A stretch of DNA of 64,000 bases from Pseudomonas paraeruginosa PA7. Its GTDB lineage: Bacteria > Pseudomonadota > Gammaproteobacteria > Pseudomonadales > Pseudomonadaceae. The DNA is taken from NCBI RefSeq assembly GCF_000017205.1, contig NC_009656.1:248001-312000 (forward strand), in the 5' to 3' direction. Positions 16,784-26,650 of this stretch are shown in pieces. The translations under genes were made by a program, and so were the position numbers. Under the pieces are notes generated by a model. It was not told the DNA's origin, did no database searches, and saw only the letters and a list, made by a program, of their open reading frames with translations. How positions within the stretch are numbered: position 1 is the first letter of the stretch; every line of letters begins with the position of its first letter.

Positions 16784-18775
16784 CTAGTCGAATCGGAAGG
16801 ACAGGATGGTGATGTCGTCGCGTTGCGGGTGCTCGCCCTGGTACTCGGCGAGGGTCGCCACGAAGGCCTCGGCCTGCTCGGGGAGCGGCTGCCGCGCGTG
16901 GTCGCGGAGCATGTCGGCGAAGCGCCGGCTGCCGAAGCCGAAGCCGTGTTCGCCGCCGGCCTGGTCGAGGAAGCCGTCGGTGCTCAGGTAGAAGGTCCAG
17001 CCCGGCGCCAGCGGTACCTCGATGTTGCGGTAGTCGCCACGGCGCTTGTCGCCGATCGCCCGGCGCGCGCCCTTGAGTTCCTGGACCTCCTCGCCGTCGC
17101 TGGCGTAGAGCGAGATCTTCGCCCCGGCGAAGGCCAGCTGGCCGCGCCGACGGTCGACCCAGACCAGCCCGGCGTCCATGTTGGTGGCCAGTGCCTGGGG
17201 GATCTGCTCCTGGCTGAGCATGCTGCGCATCGCCTGGTCGGTCTCGTCGAGGATCGCCGCCGGGTCGCGGCTGCCGACCGCCTCGATGGCGTGGTCGATG
17301 GCGGCGCGCGCGAGCATGGTCATCAGCGCGCCGGGCACGCCATGCCCGGCGCAGTCGACCACGCCGATCAGGTAGCCGTCGGCCTGCTCGCGATACACGT
17401 AGAAATCGCCGCCGACCACGTCGCGCGGTTTCCACAGGATGAAGTGGTGCTCGCCGAGGGTGGCGCTGAGCTGGCGGTCGGGGAGGATGGCGCGCTGGAT
17501 CAGGCTGGCGTAGTCGAGGCTGTCGCCGATCTTCTTCTGCGCGGCGGCCATCTCGCGGTTGGCTTCCTCCAGCGCCTGGGTGCGTTCCTGGACCTTGTCT
17601 TCCAGCTCGGCGGTGTGCCGGCGGACCTGGTCGGCCATGCTGGCGAAAGCCTTCGACAGCGAGCCGATCTCGTCCTGCCGGGCCAGCGGTAGCGGCGTGT
17701 CGTAGCGTCCGGCGGCGATCGCCTTGGCCGAACGCTTGAGGCTGCGCAGGGGACGCAGCAGCAGGCGCTCGACGGCATAGGCGAAGCCCAGCAGCAGGGC
17801 CACCAGCAACAGCAGGAAGGTCCCCGCCAGCGGCCATAGCCAGCGGTTGTCGAGGACCTGGGCGGCATGCAGGTCGACAGCGGTGAGCACGTACCAGCGC
17901 AGCTGCGGGATGTAGGCCACGGCGAACAGCTGCTGGCGGCCGTCGAGACCGGCCCACAGGCAGTGCACCGAGCCGGCCTTGGCACGGGCCAGGCGCATGG
18001 CCTCGCGCAGGGCGTCGCGCTGTTCCGGCCGGTCGAGCAGGTCGAACACCCGGTGGCGTTCGCTGGCGCCGCCGGCGGCCGAGCTGTAGGCGATCAGGCG
18101 GCGGTCCGGGTGGGCCTGGATGGCGCCGTCGTCGCCGACGATCATCGGCGTCACGCCCGGCTCGCGGGCGATGATGAAGTCGTCGAGGAAGCCGCTCAGG
18201 TCCAGGCCGCTGCCGGCCAGGCCGATGGGGCGGCCCTGGTCGCGGATCACCAGGTTGAACCAGACCTTGGTCAGGTTCAGCTTGCTGTCGACATTCACGT
18301 TGATGTTGTAGGCGGCGCTGTTGCGCAGGGTATTGAAGTACCAGGCGTCTTCCGGGTCGTCGGCTTCCAGGGTGTAGCGCGGCGCGTCGCTGTGGGCCTG
18401 GCGGCCGTCGTTGAAATAGTAGTGGCCGGAACCGCTGGCGATGATGAAGTAGGCGTGGTCGCGGAAATCGCCGCGGTAGCCTTCGGCCTCGCGGAAGAAC
18501 AGGGCGCGGCGCGCCGGGTCGTCTTCCTTCAGCAGCCAGTCGCGGGTCACCACCGATTCGGCGAAACGGCGTGACAACGCCAGTTCGCGGGAGACCGGGG
18601 CGAGGATCTGCTGCCGATGCAGCAGGGTGAAGTTCTTCGCGTAGGCCAGGCCGAAGTGCGTACGGATGTCGTCCATCGCGCGCCAACCCAGCAGCACCGC
18701 CGGAACCAGTGCCAGGGCACAGGCCAGCAACAGCGCCACCACCGATTTGCCGCGCAACCCCCAGTTCGCCGCCAT
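16784..18775 (-). CDS. siaA: SiaA, membrane-bound PP2C-type phosphatase and sensor
   Basis: 663 residues from the ATG at 18775; an in-frame ATG at 18859 would add 28 residues without membrane character. Order: TM1 (about 12-32), a large periplasmic sensor domain, TM2 (about 305-328), a HAMP domain (RLLLRPLRSLKR, GSLSKAF), a coiled coil (KVQERTQALEEANREM), then a SpoIIE/PP2C phosphatase domain with VGGDFYVY and DCAGHGVPGALMTM near residues 460-500. It dephosphorylates SiaC-Thr68 and so turns SiaD on. It is the first gene of siaABCD. Confidence 0.95.
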   Translation of the reverse strand: MAANWGLRGKSVVALLLACALALVPAVLLGWRAMDDIRTHFGLAYAKNFTLLHRQQILAPVSRELALSRRFAESVVTRDWLLKEDDPARRALFFREAEGYRGDFRDHAYFIIASGSGHYYFNDGRQAHSDAPRYTLEADDPEDAWYFNTLRNSAAYNINVNVDSKLNLTKVWFNLVIRDQGRPIGLAGSGLDLSGFLDDFIIAREPGVTPMIVGDDGAIQAHPDRRLIAYSSAAGGASERHRVFDLLDRPEQRDALREAMRLARAKAGSVHCLWAGLDGRQQLFAVAYIPQLRWYVLTAVDLHAAQVLDNRWLWPLAGTFLLLLVALLLGFAYAVERLLLRPLRSLKRSAKAIAAGRYDTPLPLARQDEIGSLSKAFASMADQVRRHTAELEDKVQERTQALEEANREMAAAQKKIGDSLDYASLIQRAILPDRQLSATLGEHHFILWKPRDVVGGDFYVYREQADGYLIGVVDCAGHGVPGALMTMLARAAIDHAIEAVGSRDPAAILDETDQAMRSMLSQEQIPQALATNMDAGLVWVDRRRGQLAFAGAKISLYASDGEEVQELKGARRAIGDKRRGDYRNIEVPLAPGWTFYLSTDGFLDQAGGEHGFGFGSRRFADMLRDHARQPLPEQAEAFVATLAEYQGEHPQRDDITILSFRFD

Positions 18776-19048
18776 GGCTATCCCTATCAGTTTCTCGCCC
18801 GGCCCGCGGCCGAAATCATGGATCGAAAGCGTGTGTCGAACTTTTGGCGAAAGGGCCAATTGTGCAGTTGTGCATTATTTCAGGCAACGTAAATTGGTTT
18901 TATTTCGCCATTAATTTGACGTCACAATGATGGCGACGTCCTGGGCGCCCATGAACCGGGCCTGTCATGACGGGCGGATAGCGGGGGCGGGTTGCGGTGA
19001 CGTCTGAAAAAGCGTGCGCGGTGGCGCAAATATCCTTCGCCACGTGCC
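18776..19048 (-). promoter_or_regulatory. siaABCD promoter region
   Basis: 273 bases between cheB and siaA, reading on the minus strand. It is AT-rich around 18835-18920. A tandem 7-bp repeat TTGTGCA stands at 18860-18866 and 18868-18874 (plus-strand orientation), about 85 bases before the siaA ATG, where an activator or repressor could bind. I cannot place a clean -35/-10 pair. No gene is seen here. Confidence 0.4.
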
Positions 19049-20098
19049 TCAGAGGCGGTTGCCGCCGCCGCGTCGGCAAGCCTGCTGGAGCAGCGCCTGG
19101 GCGATCCGCTCGAGCGGCAGCACGTCTTCCGCGGCGCCCAGTTCCACCGCTTCGCGGGGCATGCCGTAGATCACGCAGGTAGCCTCGTCCTGGGCCAGGG
19201 TGTAGCCGCCGGCCTGGCGGATCGCCAGCAGTCCGCGCGCGCCGTCCCTGCCCATCCCGGTGAGCAGGCCGGCGAGTAGGTTGCGCCCGGCGCAGCGGGC
19301 CAGCGACTCGAACATCACGTCGACCGCCGGACGGTGGCCGTTGACCTGCGGCTGGCGGTTCAGGCGGACCATGTAGTCGGCCCCGGAGCGTTGCACCTGC
19401 ATGTGATAGTCGCCCGGCGCGATCAACGCATGCCCGGGAAGGATGCGGTCGCCGTCGCGCGCCTCGCTGACGGCGAGGCGGGTCAGGCGGTCCAGGCGCT
19501 CGGCGAAACTGCGGGTGAAGCCGGGCGGCATGTGCTGGGTGATGACTACCCCGGGGCTGTTGGCAGGCAGGCCGAGGAGGACTTCCTTGAGCGCCTCGGT
19601 GCCGCCGGTGGAAGCGCCGAGGGCGATGATCTTCTCGGTGCTGAGCAGCGGCGCCGCGCTCTCCGGCGGCGCCGGCGCGTCCGCCGCGCGGCGCCGCAGG
19701 CGGGCGCGGGCGACGGTCTTGAGCTTGGCGCGGATTTCCTCGGCGTAGGCCTGCATGCCTTCGGCGATGCCCAGTCGCGGCTTGGCGATGAAGTCCACCG
19801 CGCCCAGTTCCAGCGCGCGCAGGGTGGCTTCGGAACCGCGTTCGGTGAGCGAGGAGATCATCAGCACCGGGGTCGGTCGCGCCTTCATCAGCTTGTCGAG
19901 GAAGGTCAGACCGTCCATCCGCGGCATTTCCACGTCGAGGCTGATCACGTCCGGCGCGTGCTGCCTGATCAGGTCGCGGGCGACGAAGGCGTCCGGCGCG
20001 CAGCCGACCAGGCGCAGCTCCGGGTCGGCCTGGATGATCTCCTTGAGCAGGCTGCGGATCAGGGCGGAATCGTCGACGACCAGGACGCTGATGGGCAT
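19049..20098 (-). CDS. CheB, chemoreceptor methylesterase (Che2 cluster)
   Basis: 349 residues from the ATG at 20098; upstream in-frame codons back to 20182 lie inside cheD. N-terminal receiver domain: acidic pair in VVDDSALIR (about 8-9), phospho-acceptor Asp in [12 protein letters not shown] near residue 56, and the conserved Lys in IAKPR. A linker is followed by the methylesterase domain with the catalytic Ser in [12 protein letters not shown], His in [10 protein letters not shown] and a late Asp in [11 protein letters not shown]. It removes methyl groups from receptors, probably Aer2/McpB of this cluster. It is the last gene of the Che2 operon. Confidence 0.93.
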   Translation of the reverse strand: MPISVLVVDDSALIRSLLKEIIQADPELRLVGCAPDAFVARDLIRQHAPDVISLDVEMPRMDGLTFLDKLMKARPTPVLMISSLTERGSEATLRALELGAVDFIAKPRLGIAEGMQAYAEEIRAKLKTVARARLRRRAADAPAPPESAAPLLSTEKIIALGASTGGTEALKEVLLGLPANSPGVVITQHMPPGFTRSFAERLDRLTRLAVSEARDGDRILPGHALIAPGDYHMQVQRSGADYMVRLNRQPQVNGHRPAVDVMFESLARCAGRNLLAGLLTGMGRDGARGLLAIRQAGGYTLAQDEATCVIYGMPREAVELGAAEDVLPLERIAQALLQQACRRGGGNRL

Positions 20099-20117
20099 GG
20101 CGGGATCTCCCGGCGAG

Positions 20118-20720
20118 TCAGAACAGGTCGATGGGGCCGCCGTCCGGATTGCGGTCGATACGGCGGCGGTAGTCGCGTTCACGCTGTAGCACGGTGTCGT
20201 TCTTCAGCTCCACCAGGGACTTCACCAGGACCCGGCCATTGCGCGGGAAGAAGTAGATCTTGCGCGGGAAGGCCTCCAGCACGTCGCTGGCGAGCAGCGG
20301 GATGCGCTCGGTGGCCAGGTAGCCAAGGGTGAACTCGACGTTGCGCTGGCCGATGGCGGCGCTGATCTGGCGCAGTACCGAACCGCCGCCGAAGACCTTG
20401 GCCTGCAGGCGCTCGCGGCGGGCGCCGAGGGCCAGCATGCGGTTGATCAGCAGTTCCATGGCGTGGCCGCCGTAGCGCGCCGAAGGCGAGGCAGGGTCGC
20501 TGCCGGCGCCGCGCTCGGGAAGCATGAAATGGTTCATCCCGCCGATGCCGTTGACCGGGTCGCGCAGGCACACCGAGACGCAGGAGCCGAGCACGGTGAC
20601 GATCAGCAGGTCTTCGTCGCTGGCGAAGTACTCGCCGGGCAACAGTTTCACCGCATCGCAAGCGAAGTACGGATCGTAGTAGCGGTTCAGCGGCGCGCCT
20701 TCCCGGGCCTGGAGATTCAT
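20118..20720 (-). CDS. cheD: CheD, chemoreceptor glutamine deamidase
   Basis: 200 residues. The catalytic triad region is visible: Cys in [12 protein letters not shown] (about residue 47), His in [10 protein letters not shown] (about 63), and a Thr/Ser downstream; [11 protein letters not shown] and KVFGGG are further family signatures. CheD converts receptor Gln to Glu and can interact with CheY-type phosphatases. Start at 20720, five bases after the cheR stop, and 19 bases before cheB. Confidence 0.93.
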   Translation of the reverse strand: MNLQAREGAPLNRYYDPYFACDAVKLLPGEYFASDEDLLIVTVLGSCVSVCLRDPVNGIGGMNHFMLPERGAGSDPASPSARYGGHAMELLINRMLALGARRERLQAKVFGGGSVLRQISAAIGQRNVEFTLGYLATERIPLLASDVLEAFPRKIYFFPRNGRVLVKSLVELKNDTVLQRERDYRRRIDRNPDGGPIDLF

Positions 20721-20725
20721 CGCGA

Positions 20726-21568
20726 TCAGGCCGGGCGATAGACGGTCTGGCCGACGGAGCGCACCAGGTGGCTGGCATGCACGAAGTTCTCCGAGTGGCC
20801 GGCGAAGAACAGGCCCTCCGGCCGCAGCAGGGCCACCATGCGTTCCAGCAGGCGGGTCTGGGTCGGCTTGTCGAAGTAGATCATCACGTTGCGGCAGAAG
20901 ATCGCGTCGAGTTCCCCGGCGATCGGCCAGTCCGCTTCCAGCAGGTTGATCTGGCGGAATTCCACCAGCTGGCGCAGCTCCTCGACCACGCGGGCCTTGC
21001 CGGCGTTGGGGCCGGTGCCGCGTAGGAAGAAGCGTTTCTTCAGCGGCGCCGGCAACTGCTCCAGGCGGTCCAGCGGGTAGACGCCCTGGCGGGCGCAGTC
21101 GAGCACCCCGGTGTCGATGTCCGAGGCGATGATCTTCACCGGTGGGTCGAAGCGGCCCAGCGCCTCCACCAGGGTAATGGCGATCGAATAGGGCTCCTCG
21201 CCGGTGCTGGCCGCCGCCGACCAGACGCGCAGCGGGCGGTGCCGCTGCAACTGGCGGCGGGCGAGGTCGGCGAGCAGAGGGAAATGGTGGCGCTCGCGGA
21301 AGAACGCGGTGAGGTTGGTGGTCAGCGCGTTGACGAACAGTTGCCGCTCGCCCGGCTCGCGGTCGAGGTGGGCGAAGTACTCGGCGAAGCTGGCCAGCCG
21401 CAGCAGGCGCAGGCGCCGCGAGAGGCGGCTGTAGACCATCTGCACCTTGCTCTCGGCCAGGCTGATGCCGGTCAGCCGGTAGAGCCGCTCGCGTACTTGC
21501 TGGAAGTCCTCGCGGGTGTAGTGGAACTCGTGGTTGCCGAACACCGGCGAGGGCGTGGAGATGGACAT
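20726..21568 (-). CDS. CheR, chemoreceptor methyltransferase (CheR2)
   Basis: 280 residues. An all-helical N-domain (about 15-85) is followed by the SAM-binding domain: RVWSAAASTGEEPYSIA near residue 125, IIASDIDTGVL, and FFLRGTG. Late motifs FCRNVMIYFDK and LFFAGHSE are typical. CheR2 methylates the receptor Aer2/McpB and docks on the C-terminal pentapeptide GWEEF, present in the neighbouring gene. It is followed closely by cheD. Confidence 0.93.
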   Translation of the reverse strand: MSISTPSPVFGNHEFHYTREDFQQVRERLYRLTGISLAESKVQMVYSRLSRRLRLLRLASFAEYFAHLDREPGERQLFVNALTTNLTAFFRERHHFPLLADLARRQLQRHRPLRVWSAAASTGEEPYSIAITLVEALGRFDPPVKIIASDIDTGVLDCARQGVYPLDRLEQLPAPLKKRFFLRGTGPNAGKARVVEELRQLVEFRQINLLEADWPIAGELDAIFCRNVMIYFDKPTQTRLLERMVALLRPEGLFFAGHSENFVHASHLVRSVGQTVYRPA

Positions 21569-21637
21569 TGGCGTCGGGTTTCCCTGGTCTGCCCGAGGGG
21601 CTTGCCGCCCCTCCGCCGGGGGAGGGGCGGCGTGGTC

Positions 21638-23677
21638 TCAGAACTCTTCCCAGCCGTCTTCCTTGCGCGCCTTGCTGGCCCGCGCCATGCCGCCGCGGGC
21701 GAGCGGCGCCGGCGCAGCGGGACGCGGCGCGGGAGGACGCGCGCTGGCGAGCTGGACCACGCTCGGCGCGTTGTCCAGCCTGAACACCGCCACCGACTGG
21801 TTGAGCAGGCCGGCCTGCTCCTGCATCGCCTCGGCGGCGGCCGCCGCTTCCTCCACCAGGGCGGCGTTCTGCTGGGTCATGTCGTCCATCTGCGATACCG
21901 CGCTGTTCACCTCCTCGATGCCAGTGCTCTGCTCGGCGGAGGCGGCGGCGATCTCCGACATGATGTCGGTGACCCGGCGGATCGCCACCACGATGTCGCT
22001 CATGGTCTGCCCGGCCTGGGCCACCAGGGTATTGCCGTTCTCCACCTTGTCCACCGAGTCGGAGATCAGCGTCTTGATCTCCTTGGCCGCGGCGGCGGAG
22101 CGCTGGGCGAGGGTGCGCACCTCGCCGGCGACCACCGCGAAGCCGCGCCCCTGCTCGCCGGCGCGGGCCGCCTCGACCGCGGCATTGAGGGCGAGGATGT
22201 TGGTCTGGAAGGCGATGCCGTCGATCACCCCGATGATGTCGGCGATCTTGCGCGCCGATTCGTTGATCGAGGACATGGTGCTGACCACCTTCTGCACCAC
22301 GGTGCCGCCCTGGGTCGCCACTTCCGAGGCATTGGCCGCCAGCGAGTTGGCCTGGCGGGCGTTCTCCGCATTGAGCTTCACCGTGCTGGTCAGCTCCTCC
22401 ATGCTCGATGCGGTTTCCTCCAGGCTCGACGCCTGCTGCTCGGTGCGCGCCGACAGCTCGGCGTTGCCGCTGGCGATCTCGCCGGCGGCGGTATTGATGG
22501 TGTCGGCGGCATCGCGGATCTGCCCGAGCATGCGCGACAGGCTCTGCGCGGTCTCGTTGGAGAAGTCCTTGAGCTGGCCGAAGGTGCCCTGGTAGTCGGC
22601 CTCGATGCGCTGGGTGAGGTCGCCCTGGGCCAGCGCCCCGAGCATCCGCGAGACATCGCGCAGGCCGCGGTCGGCGGTGTCCACCAGGCTGTTCAGATCC
22701 TTCGCCAGCCTGAGGAAGAAGCCTTCCTTGCCGCTCTCCTCGACGCGCTTGCTGAAATCGCCGGCGGCCGCCGCCTGGACCAGCTGCGAGACTTCCTGCT
22801 CGGCGCGATGCTCCTCGGTGCGGTCGGTCCACTGCACGGCGGAGCCGAGCCGCTCGTTGGCGTCGTTGAACACCGGCACCACGTCGAGGGCGAAGCGCCG
22901 GCCGCCGAGGTTCAGCTCGGCCTTGTGCACCCCGGTGAGGTTGGCCAGCAGGTGCCGCTGGTGCGCCGGGTTCTTGTGGAACACGTCGATGTTGGCGCCC
23001 ATCAGGCGGCCGGCATCGAAGTTCGGCAACTGCTTGCGGATGTCCGCTTCGGCGCGACCGAGCATCTCGCTGACGGTACGGTTCATATAGATGATGTTGA
23101 GGTCGTTGTCGGCGATCATCACGTTGGCCGAGACGTTGTCCAGCGCGCTCTTGATCCGCGCGTTGTAGGCCGCCGTGGCCAGTTGCGCCGCGGTCGCCTC
23201 GGCGGCGCCGCGCAGGCGTTCGCGAACGCCGTCGATGGCCTCGGTGATCTGCGCCTTCTTGCCCGGCAGGCGGTCCATCAGCGGCTCGAAGTCGCCCCGG
23301 CCGTAGGCGGTGACCACGCTGACCACCTTCATCTTCACCGCGATGTGCGCGGCGACCAGTTCGTTGATGCCCTTGCCGATGCGCGCCGCGCGGCCCTCCA
23401 GGCGCTCGTCGGGAATCGTCCGGTCGATCCAGCCGGCTTCGTGCTGGCGGCTCATCTCCGCCAGCCCCGCCTCCAGGCTTTCCACCTGCTGGAGTTCGGC
23501 GCGTTGTTCGCGCAGTTGCCGCTGCAGCGCCCGCAGGCTGTCATAAAGGCGCTCGTAGCCGGGCGCCGGGGCTTCGCCGACGGCGGTGTCGAGCTGGCCG
23601 TCGGCGAACGACTGGAGGAGCGTGGCGATCCGGTCGGCGCGTTGCTGCGCCACCGCATGTGCATTGAACAGACCCAT
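21638..23677 (-). CDS. aer2: Aer2/McpB, soluble heme-PAS oxygen chemoreceptor
   Basis: 679 residues and no membrane segment, so a soluble receptor. Order: N-terminal poly-HAMP region (about 1-156), a PAS domain (about 173-289) with the heme ligand His234 and the oxygen-sensing Trp283 in place, two further HAMP units (about 290-400), then the methylation helices and the hairpin tip ([18 protein letters not shown]). It ends in GWEEF, the docking pentapeptide for CheR2. It is known to bind O2, CO and NO through b-type heme and to work with the Che2 proteins encoded around it. The gene lies between cheW and cheR. Confidence 0.96.
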   Translation of the reverse strand: MGLFNAHAVAQQRADRIATLLQSFADGQLDTAVGEAPAPGYERLYDSLRALQRQLREQRAELQQVESLEAGLAEMSRQHEAGWIDRTIPDERLEGRAARIGKGINELVAAHIAVKMKVVSVVTAYGRGDFEPLMDRLPGKKAQITEAIDGVRERLRGAAEATAAQLATAAYNARIKSALDNVSANVMIADNDLNIIYMNRTVSEMLGRAEADIRKQLPNFDAGRLMGANIDVFHKNPAHQRHLLANLTGVHKAELNLGGRRFALDVVPVFNDANERLGSAVQWTDRTEEHRAEQEVSQLVQAAAAGDFSKRVEESGKEGFFLRLAKDLNSLVDTADRGLRDVSRMLGALAQGDLTQRIEADYQGTFGQLKDFSNETAQSLSRMLGQIRDAADTINTAAGEIASGNAELSARTEQQASSLEETASSMEELTSTVKLNAENARQANSLAANASEVATQGGTVVQKVVSTMSSINESARKIADIIGVIDGIAFQTNILALNAAVEAARAGEQGRGFAVVAGEVRTLAQRSAAAAKEIKTLISDSVDKVENGNTLVAQAGQTMSDIVVAIRRVTDIMSEIAAASAEQSTGIEEVNSAVSQMDDMTQQNAALVEEAAAAAEAMQEQAGLLNQSVAVFRLDNAPSVVQLASARPPAPRPAAPAPLARGGMARASKARKEDGWEEF

Positions 23678-23712
23678 TTCGATATCCCCTGCCTATCCCT
23701 CGTTGGCGCCGC

Positions 23713-24198
23713 TCAGGCCGCGGCTTCGTCGACCAGCGCCATTTCGCGGCTGGTCATCAGTCTCTCGATGTCCACCAGGATCAACATGCGCTCGCCCGCG
23801 GTGGCCAGGCCGAGCAGGTATTTGGTGTCGAAGCTGGCGCCGAACTCCGGCGGCGGCCTGATCGCGTCGCCGCCCAGGGCGATCACGTCGGAGACCGAGT
23901 CCACCACCACGCCGACGATGCGCCGGCCGATGTTGAGGATGATCACCACGGTGAACGGATCGTAGGTGACCTCGGCGAGGTGGAACTTGATGCGCAGGTC
24001 GACGATCGGCACGATCGCCCCGCGCAGGTTGATCACGCCCTTGATGAAGGGCGGCGCGTTGGCGATCGCGGTGACCTGGTCGTAGCCGCGGATCTCCTGC
24101 ACGCGGAGGATGTCGATGGCATACTCCTCGCGGCCCAGGGTGAAGGTCAGGTATTCCTGCGCCGGGCCGTGCGCCTGGCTTGCCTCAGTGCCGTTCAT
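23713..24198 (-). CDS. cheW: CheW, chemotaxis coupling protein (Che2 cluster)
   Basis: 161 residues from the ATG at 24198, which gives the canonical start shortly before the [24 protein letters not shown] segment; a longer frame from 24237 is unlikely. The protein has the SH3-like CheW fold with [13 protein letters not shown] near residue 68 and VDSVSDV near 105. It bridges CheA and receptor. Its start overlaps the end of cheA by 14 bases, so the two are translationally linked. Confidence 0.93.
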   Translation of the reverse strand: MNGTEASQAHGPAQEYLTFTLGREEYAIDILRVQEIRGYDQVTAIANAPPFIKGVINLRGAIVPIVDLRIKFHLAEVTYDPFTVVIILNIGRRIVGVVVDSVSDVIALGGDAIRPPPEFGASFDTKYLLGLATAGERMLILVDIERLMTSREMALVDEAAA

Positions 24199-26062
24199 CG
24201 GCGGTGTCCTCCCGCGCCGCCAGGCGTGGCAGCGCATCGACGTCGAGAATCAGGGCGACGCTGCCGTCGCCCATGATGGTGGCGCCGGCGATACCTTCCA
24301 CGCGGCGGAAATTCTGTTCCAGGCTCTTGATCACCACCTGCTGCTGGCCGACCAGTTCGTCCACCTGCAGGGCGAAGCTGCGCCCTTCGGACTCGAGGAT
24401 CACCACGATGCCCCGTTCCGGCGCCGGCGCCTCGCCGCCGATGCGCAGCAGTTCGTGCAGGCTGAATAGCGGCAGGTACTCGCCGCGTACCCGGATCATC
24501 GCGTTGTCCTCGCCGCCGAGACCGCGCACGTCCTCGCTGCGCGCCTGCAGCGACTCGACGATGTAGGTCAGCGGGATCACGTAGTTGACCGCCGCCACGG
24601 CGACGATCAGGCCGTCGAGGATCGCCAGGGTCAGCGGCAGGCGGATGCCGATGCGGGTGCCCATGCCGGGCGCCGAGTCGATGTCGATGCGCCCGCCCAT
24701 GGCGCCGATGTTGCGCTTCACCACGTCCATGCCGACGCCGCGCCCGGACAGCTCGGTGACCGTCTCGGCGGTGGAGAAGCCGGGCATGAACACCAGTTGC
24801 CAGACCTCGGCGTCGCTCATCCCGTCATGCACCGGCAGGTTGCGCTCGCGGGCCTTGGCGAGGATGCGCGGGCGCGACAGGCCGCGCCCGTCGTCGGAAA
24901 CCTCCACCACCACGCTGCCGCCCTGGTGGCTGGCGGCGAGCTTCACCGTGCCGCTCGCCGGCTTGCCGGCGGCGAGGCGTTCGGCGGGCGTCTCGATGCC
25001 ATGGTCGATGCTGTTGCGGACGATGTGGGTGAGCGGATCGCTGAGTTTCTCGATCACGCTCTTGTCCAGTTCGGTGTGCTCGCCGTGCAGGTGCAGCTCG
25101 ACCTGCTTGCCCAGGCGCGCGGCGGTGTCGCGCACCAGCCGGGGGAAGCGGCTGAAGATGAAGTTGATCGGCAGCATGCGGATCGACATCACCGACTCCT
25201 GCAGGTCGCGGGTGTTGTGTTCGAGCTGGGCGAGGGCGTGCTGCAGGCGCTCGTGGCGGCTCGGCTCGAGCTGCTCGCCGAGCTGGCCGAGCATGGCCTG
25301 GGTGATCACCAGTTCGCCGACCAGGTTGATCAGGCTGTCGATCTTTTCCACGCTGACCCGGATCGAGCCGGACTCGCCATCGCCACGCGCGGACGCGGCT
25401 GCGCCCCTGGCCGTCGCGGCGATGGTTTGCGCTGGCGCGCCGGGCGCGGCGGGGCTGCCGGGGGCGCCGTCGAACAGGCCGAAGGCGCGCTCCTGCGGCA
25501 ACGGCGTGCCCGGCGAATCATCGAAGAGGCCGAACGCCTCGGTCCCGGACGCTTCCCCCGGCGCGCCCGGGGCATCGTCGAAGAAACCGAAGGCATCGTC
25601 GAGCGCGGCGTCCTCGGCGGGGCTGCCCGGGGCGCCGTCGAAGAAGCCGAAACCGTCCTCGGGCTGTTCCTCCGGCGCCCGCAGCCAGCCGCGCAGGCGC
25701 TCAACGGTCTCGTCCAGCGGCACGTCGGGGTCGGCGTGGCCGCTGCGGTGGGCGTCGAGCAGGCGCTGCAGCACGTCGCGGGCTTCGAGGAAGGCGCTGA
25801 TCATGTCCGGCCGCAGGCGCATCTGCCCGCAGCGGATGCGGTCGAGCAGGGTCTCCAGTTCGTGGGTGACGGCGCTGATGTCGTCGAAACCGAACATGCC
25901 GCTGGAACCCTTGATCGAATGCGCGGCGCGGAAGATGCCATGCAGCGTCTCGCTGTCCGGCCGGTCCAGGTCGAGACCGATCAGGAGGAGTTCGAGGGTG
26001 GCCAGGTGTTCTTCGGTTTCCTCGAAGAACACCTGGAGAAACTGGCTCATATCCTGGGGCAT
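24185..26062 (-). CDS. cheA: CheA, chemotaxis histidine kinase (Che2 cluster)
   Basis: 625 residues. P1: Hpt domain with phospho-accepting His48 in [11 protein letters not shown]. Residues 110-235 form a low-complexity linker in place of an obvious P2, with four copies of a motif FGxFDxxPGxP at 138, 158, 177 and 194. P3 dimerisation helices follow (about 236-300, [13 protein letters not shown]). P4 kinase domain carries [14 protein letters not shown] (N box), DDGRGLS (G1) and [13 protein letters not shown] (G2). P5 is CheW-like, with a C-terminal [18 protein letters not shown] stands before the ATG. It phosphorylates CheY and CheB of this cluster; input comes from Aer2. Confidence 0.94.
   Translation of the reverse strand: MPQDMSQFLQVFFEETEEHLATLELLLIGLDLDRPDSETLHGIFRAAHSIKGSSGMFGFDDISAVTHELETLLDRIRCGQMRLRPDMISAFLEARDVLQRLLDAHRSGHADPDVPLDETVERLRGWLRAPEEQPEDGFGFFDGAPGSPAEDAALDDAFGFFDDAPGAPGEASGTEAFGLFDDSPGTPLPQERAFGLFDGAPGSPAAPGAPAQTIAATARGAAASARGDGESGSIRVSVEKIDSLINLVGELVITQAMLGQLGEQLEPSRHERLQHALAQLEHNTRDLQESVMSIRMLPINFIFSRFPRLVRDTAARLGKQVELHLHGEHTELDKSVIEKLSDPLTHIVRNSIDHGIETPAERLAAGKPASGTVKLAASHQGGSVVVEVSDDGRGLSRPRILAKARERNLPVHDGMSDAEVWQLVFMPGFSTAETVTELSGRGVGMDVVKRNIGAMGGRIDIDSAPGMGTRIGIRLPLTLAILDGLIVAVAAVNYVIPLTYIVESLQARSEDVRGLGGEDNAMIRVRGEYLPLFSLHELLRIGGEAPAPERGIVVILESEGRSFALQVDELVGQQQVVIKSLEQNFRRVEGIAGATIMGDGSVALILDVDALPRLAAREDTADERH
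25451..25651 (-). repeat. Four degenerate FGxFDxxPGxP repeats inside cheA
   Basis: In-frame repeats at CheA residues 138-148, 158-168, 177-187 and 194-204. They read [33 protein letters not shown] and [11 protein letters not shown], and are joined by acidic or Pro-rich spacers of 6-9 residues. They fill the position of the CheY-docking P2 domain. Confidence 0.9.
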
Positions 26063-26089
26063 GGGACCTCCCCCGCGGGGGAACGGGAA

Positions 26090-26455
26090 TCAGGGCAGGA
26101 CCTTGCGCGTCACTTCGAGCAGCTTCGGCGGGTCGAACGGTTTCACCAGCCAGCCGGTGGCGCCGGCGCTGCGCCCCTGCTGCTTCATCGCGTCGCTGGA
26201 TTCGGTGGTCAGCATCAGGATCGGCACGCTGCGGTAGCCGGCCAGGTTGCGCAGGCTGCGGATCAGCGACAGGCCGTCCATGTTCGGCATGTTCTGGTCG
26301 GTGAACACCAGGCTGTAGTTCCTGCTCTGGGCCTTGCCCAGGCCTTCCTTGCCGTCCGCGGCCTCGTCCACCTCGTAGCCGGCGGACTTCAGGGTGAAGC
26401 TCAGCATCTGGCGGATCGACGCCGAGTCGTCGACGATCAGAATCGGTTTGCCCAT
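26090..26455 (-). CDS. cheY: CheY, chemotaxis response regulator (Che2 cluster)
   Basis: 121 residues, a single receiver domain. Acidic residues D9 and D10, phospho-acceptor D53 in FTDQNMPNMDG, switch Thr83 in LMLTTES and Lys105 in VKPFD are all present. It has no output domain. AGGAAG precedes the start. It is located upstream of cheA in the same operon. Studies of Che2 in P. aeruginosa place its expression late in growth under RpoS; I cannot see a definitive RpoS promoter in the 195 bases before it. Confidence 0.94.
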   Translation of the reverse strand: MGKPILIVDDSASIRQMLSFTLKSAGYEVDEAADGKEGLGKAQSRNYSLVFTDQNMPNMDGLSLIRSLRNLAGYRSVPILMLTTESSDAMKQQGRSAGATGWLVKPFDPPKLLEVTRKVLP

Positions 26456-26650
26456 GGTCTTGCTTCCTCACGGTGTCCCTACCGCAGCGCCAGGTTCGGC
26501 GGCGAAGGTGGTGTGCTCGTTGGCTGTGGCGGAAGGCTCTGATGGCCCTTTGCTAGCTCCAGTAAAGACGCTGTACGCTGGATTTCAATTATTGGCGCCG
26601 GTTTCTCGTCGGATAGTTATCCGGTTAGACGGATTGGCTATCGATGCGCT
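26456..26650 (-). promoter_or_regulatory. Gap between cttP and cheY
   Basis: 195 bases that are more AT-rich than the genes around them, and likely to hold a promoter for cheY to cheB. A near-palindrome CGGATA-GT-TATCCG stands at 26610-26623. No terminator-like hairpin with a T tract follows cttP, so transcription may also read through from cttP. Confidence 0.4.
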
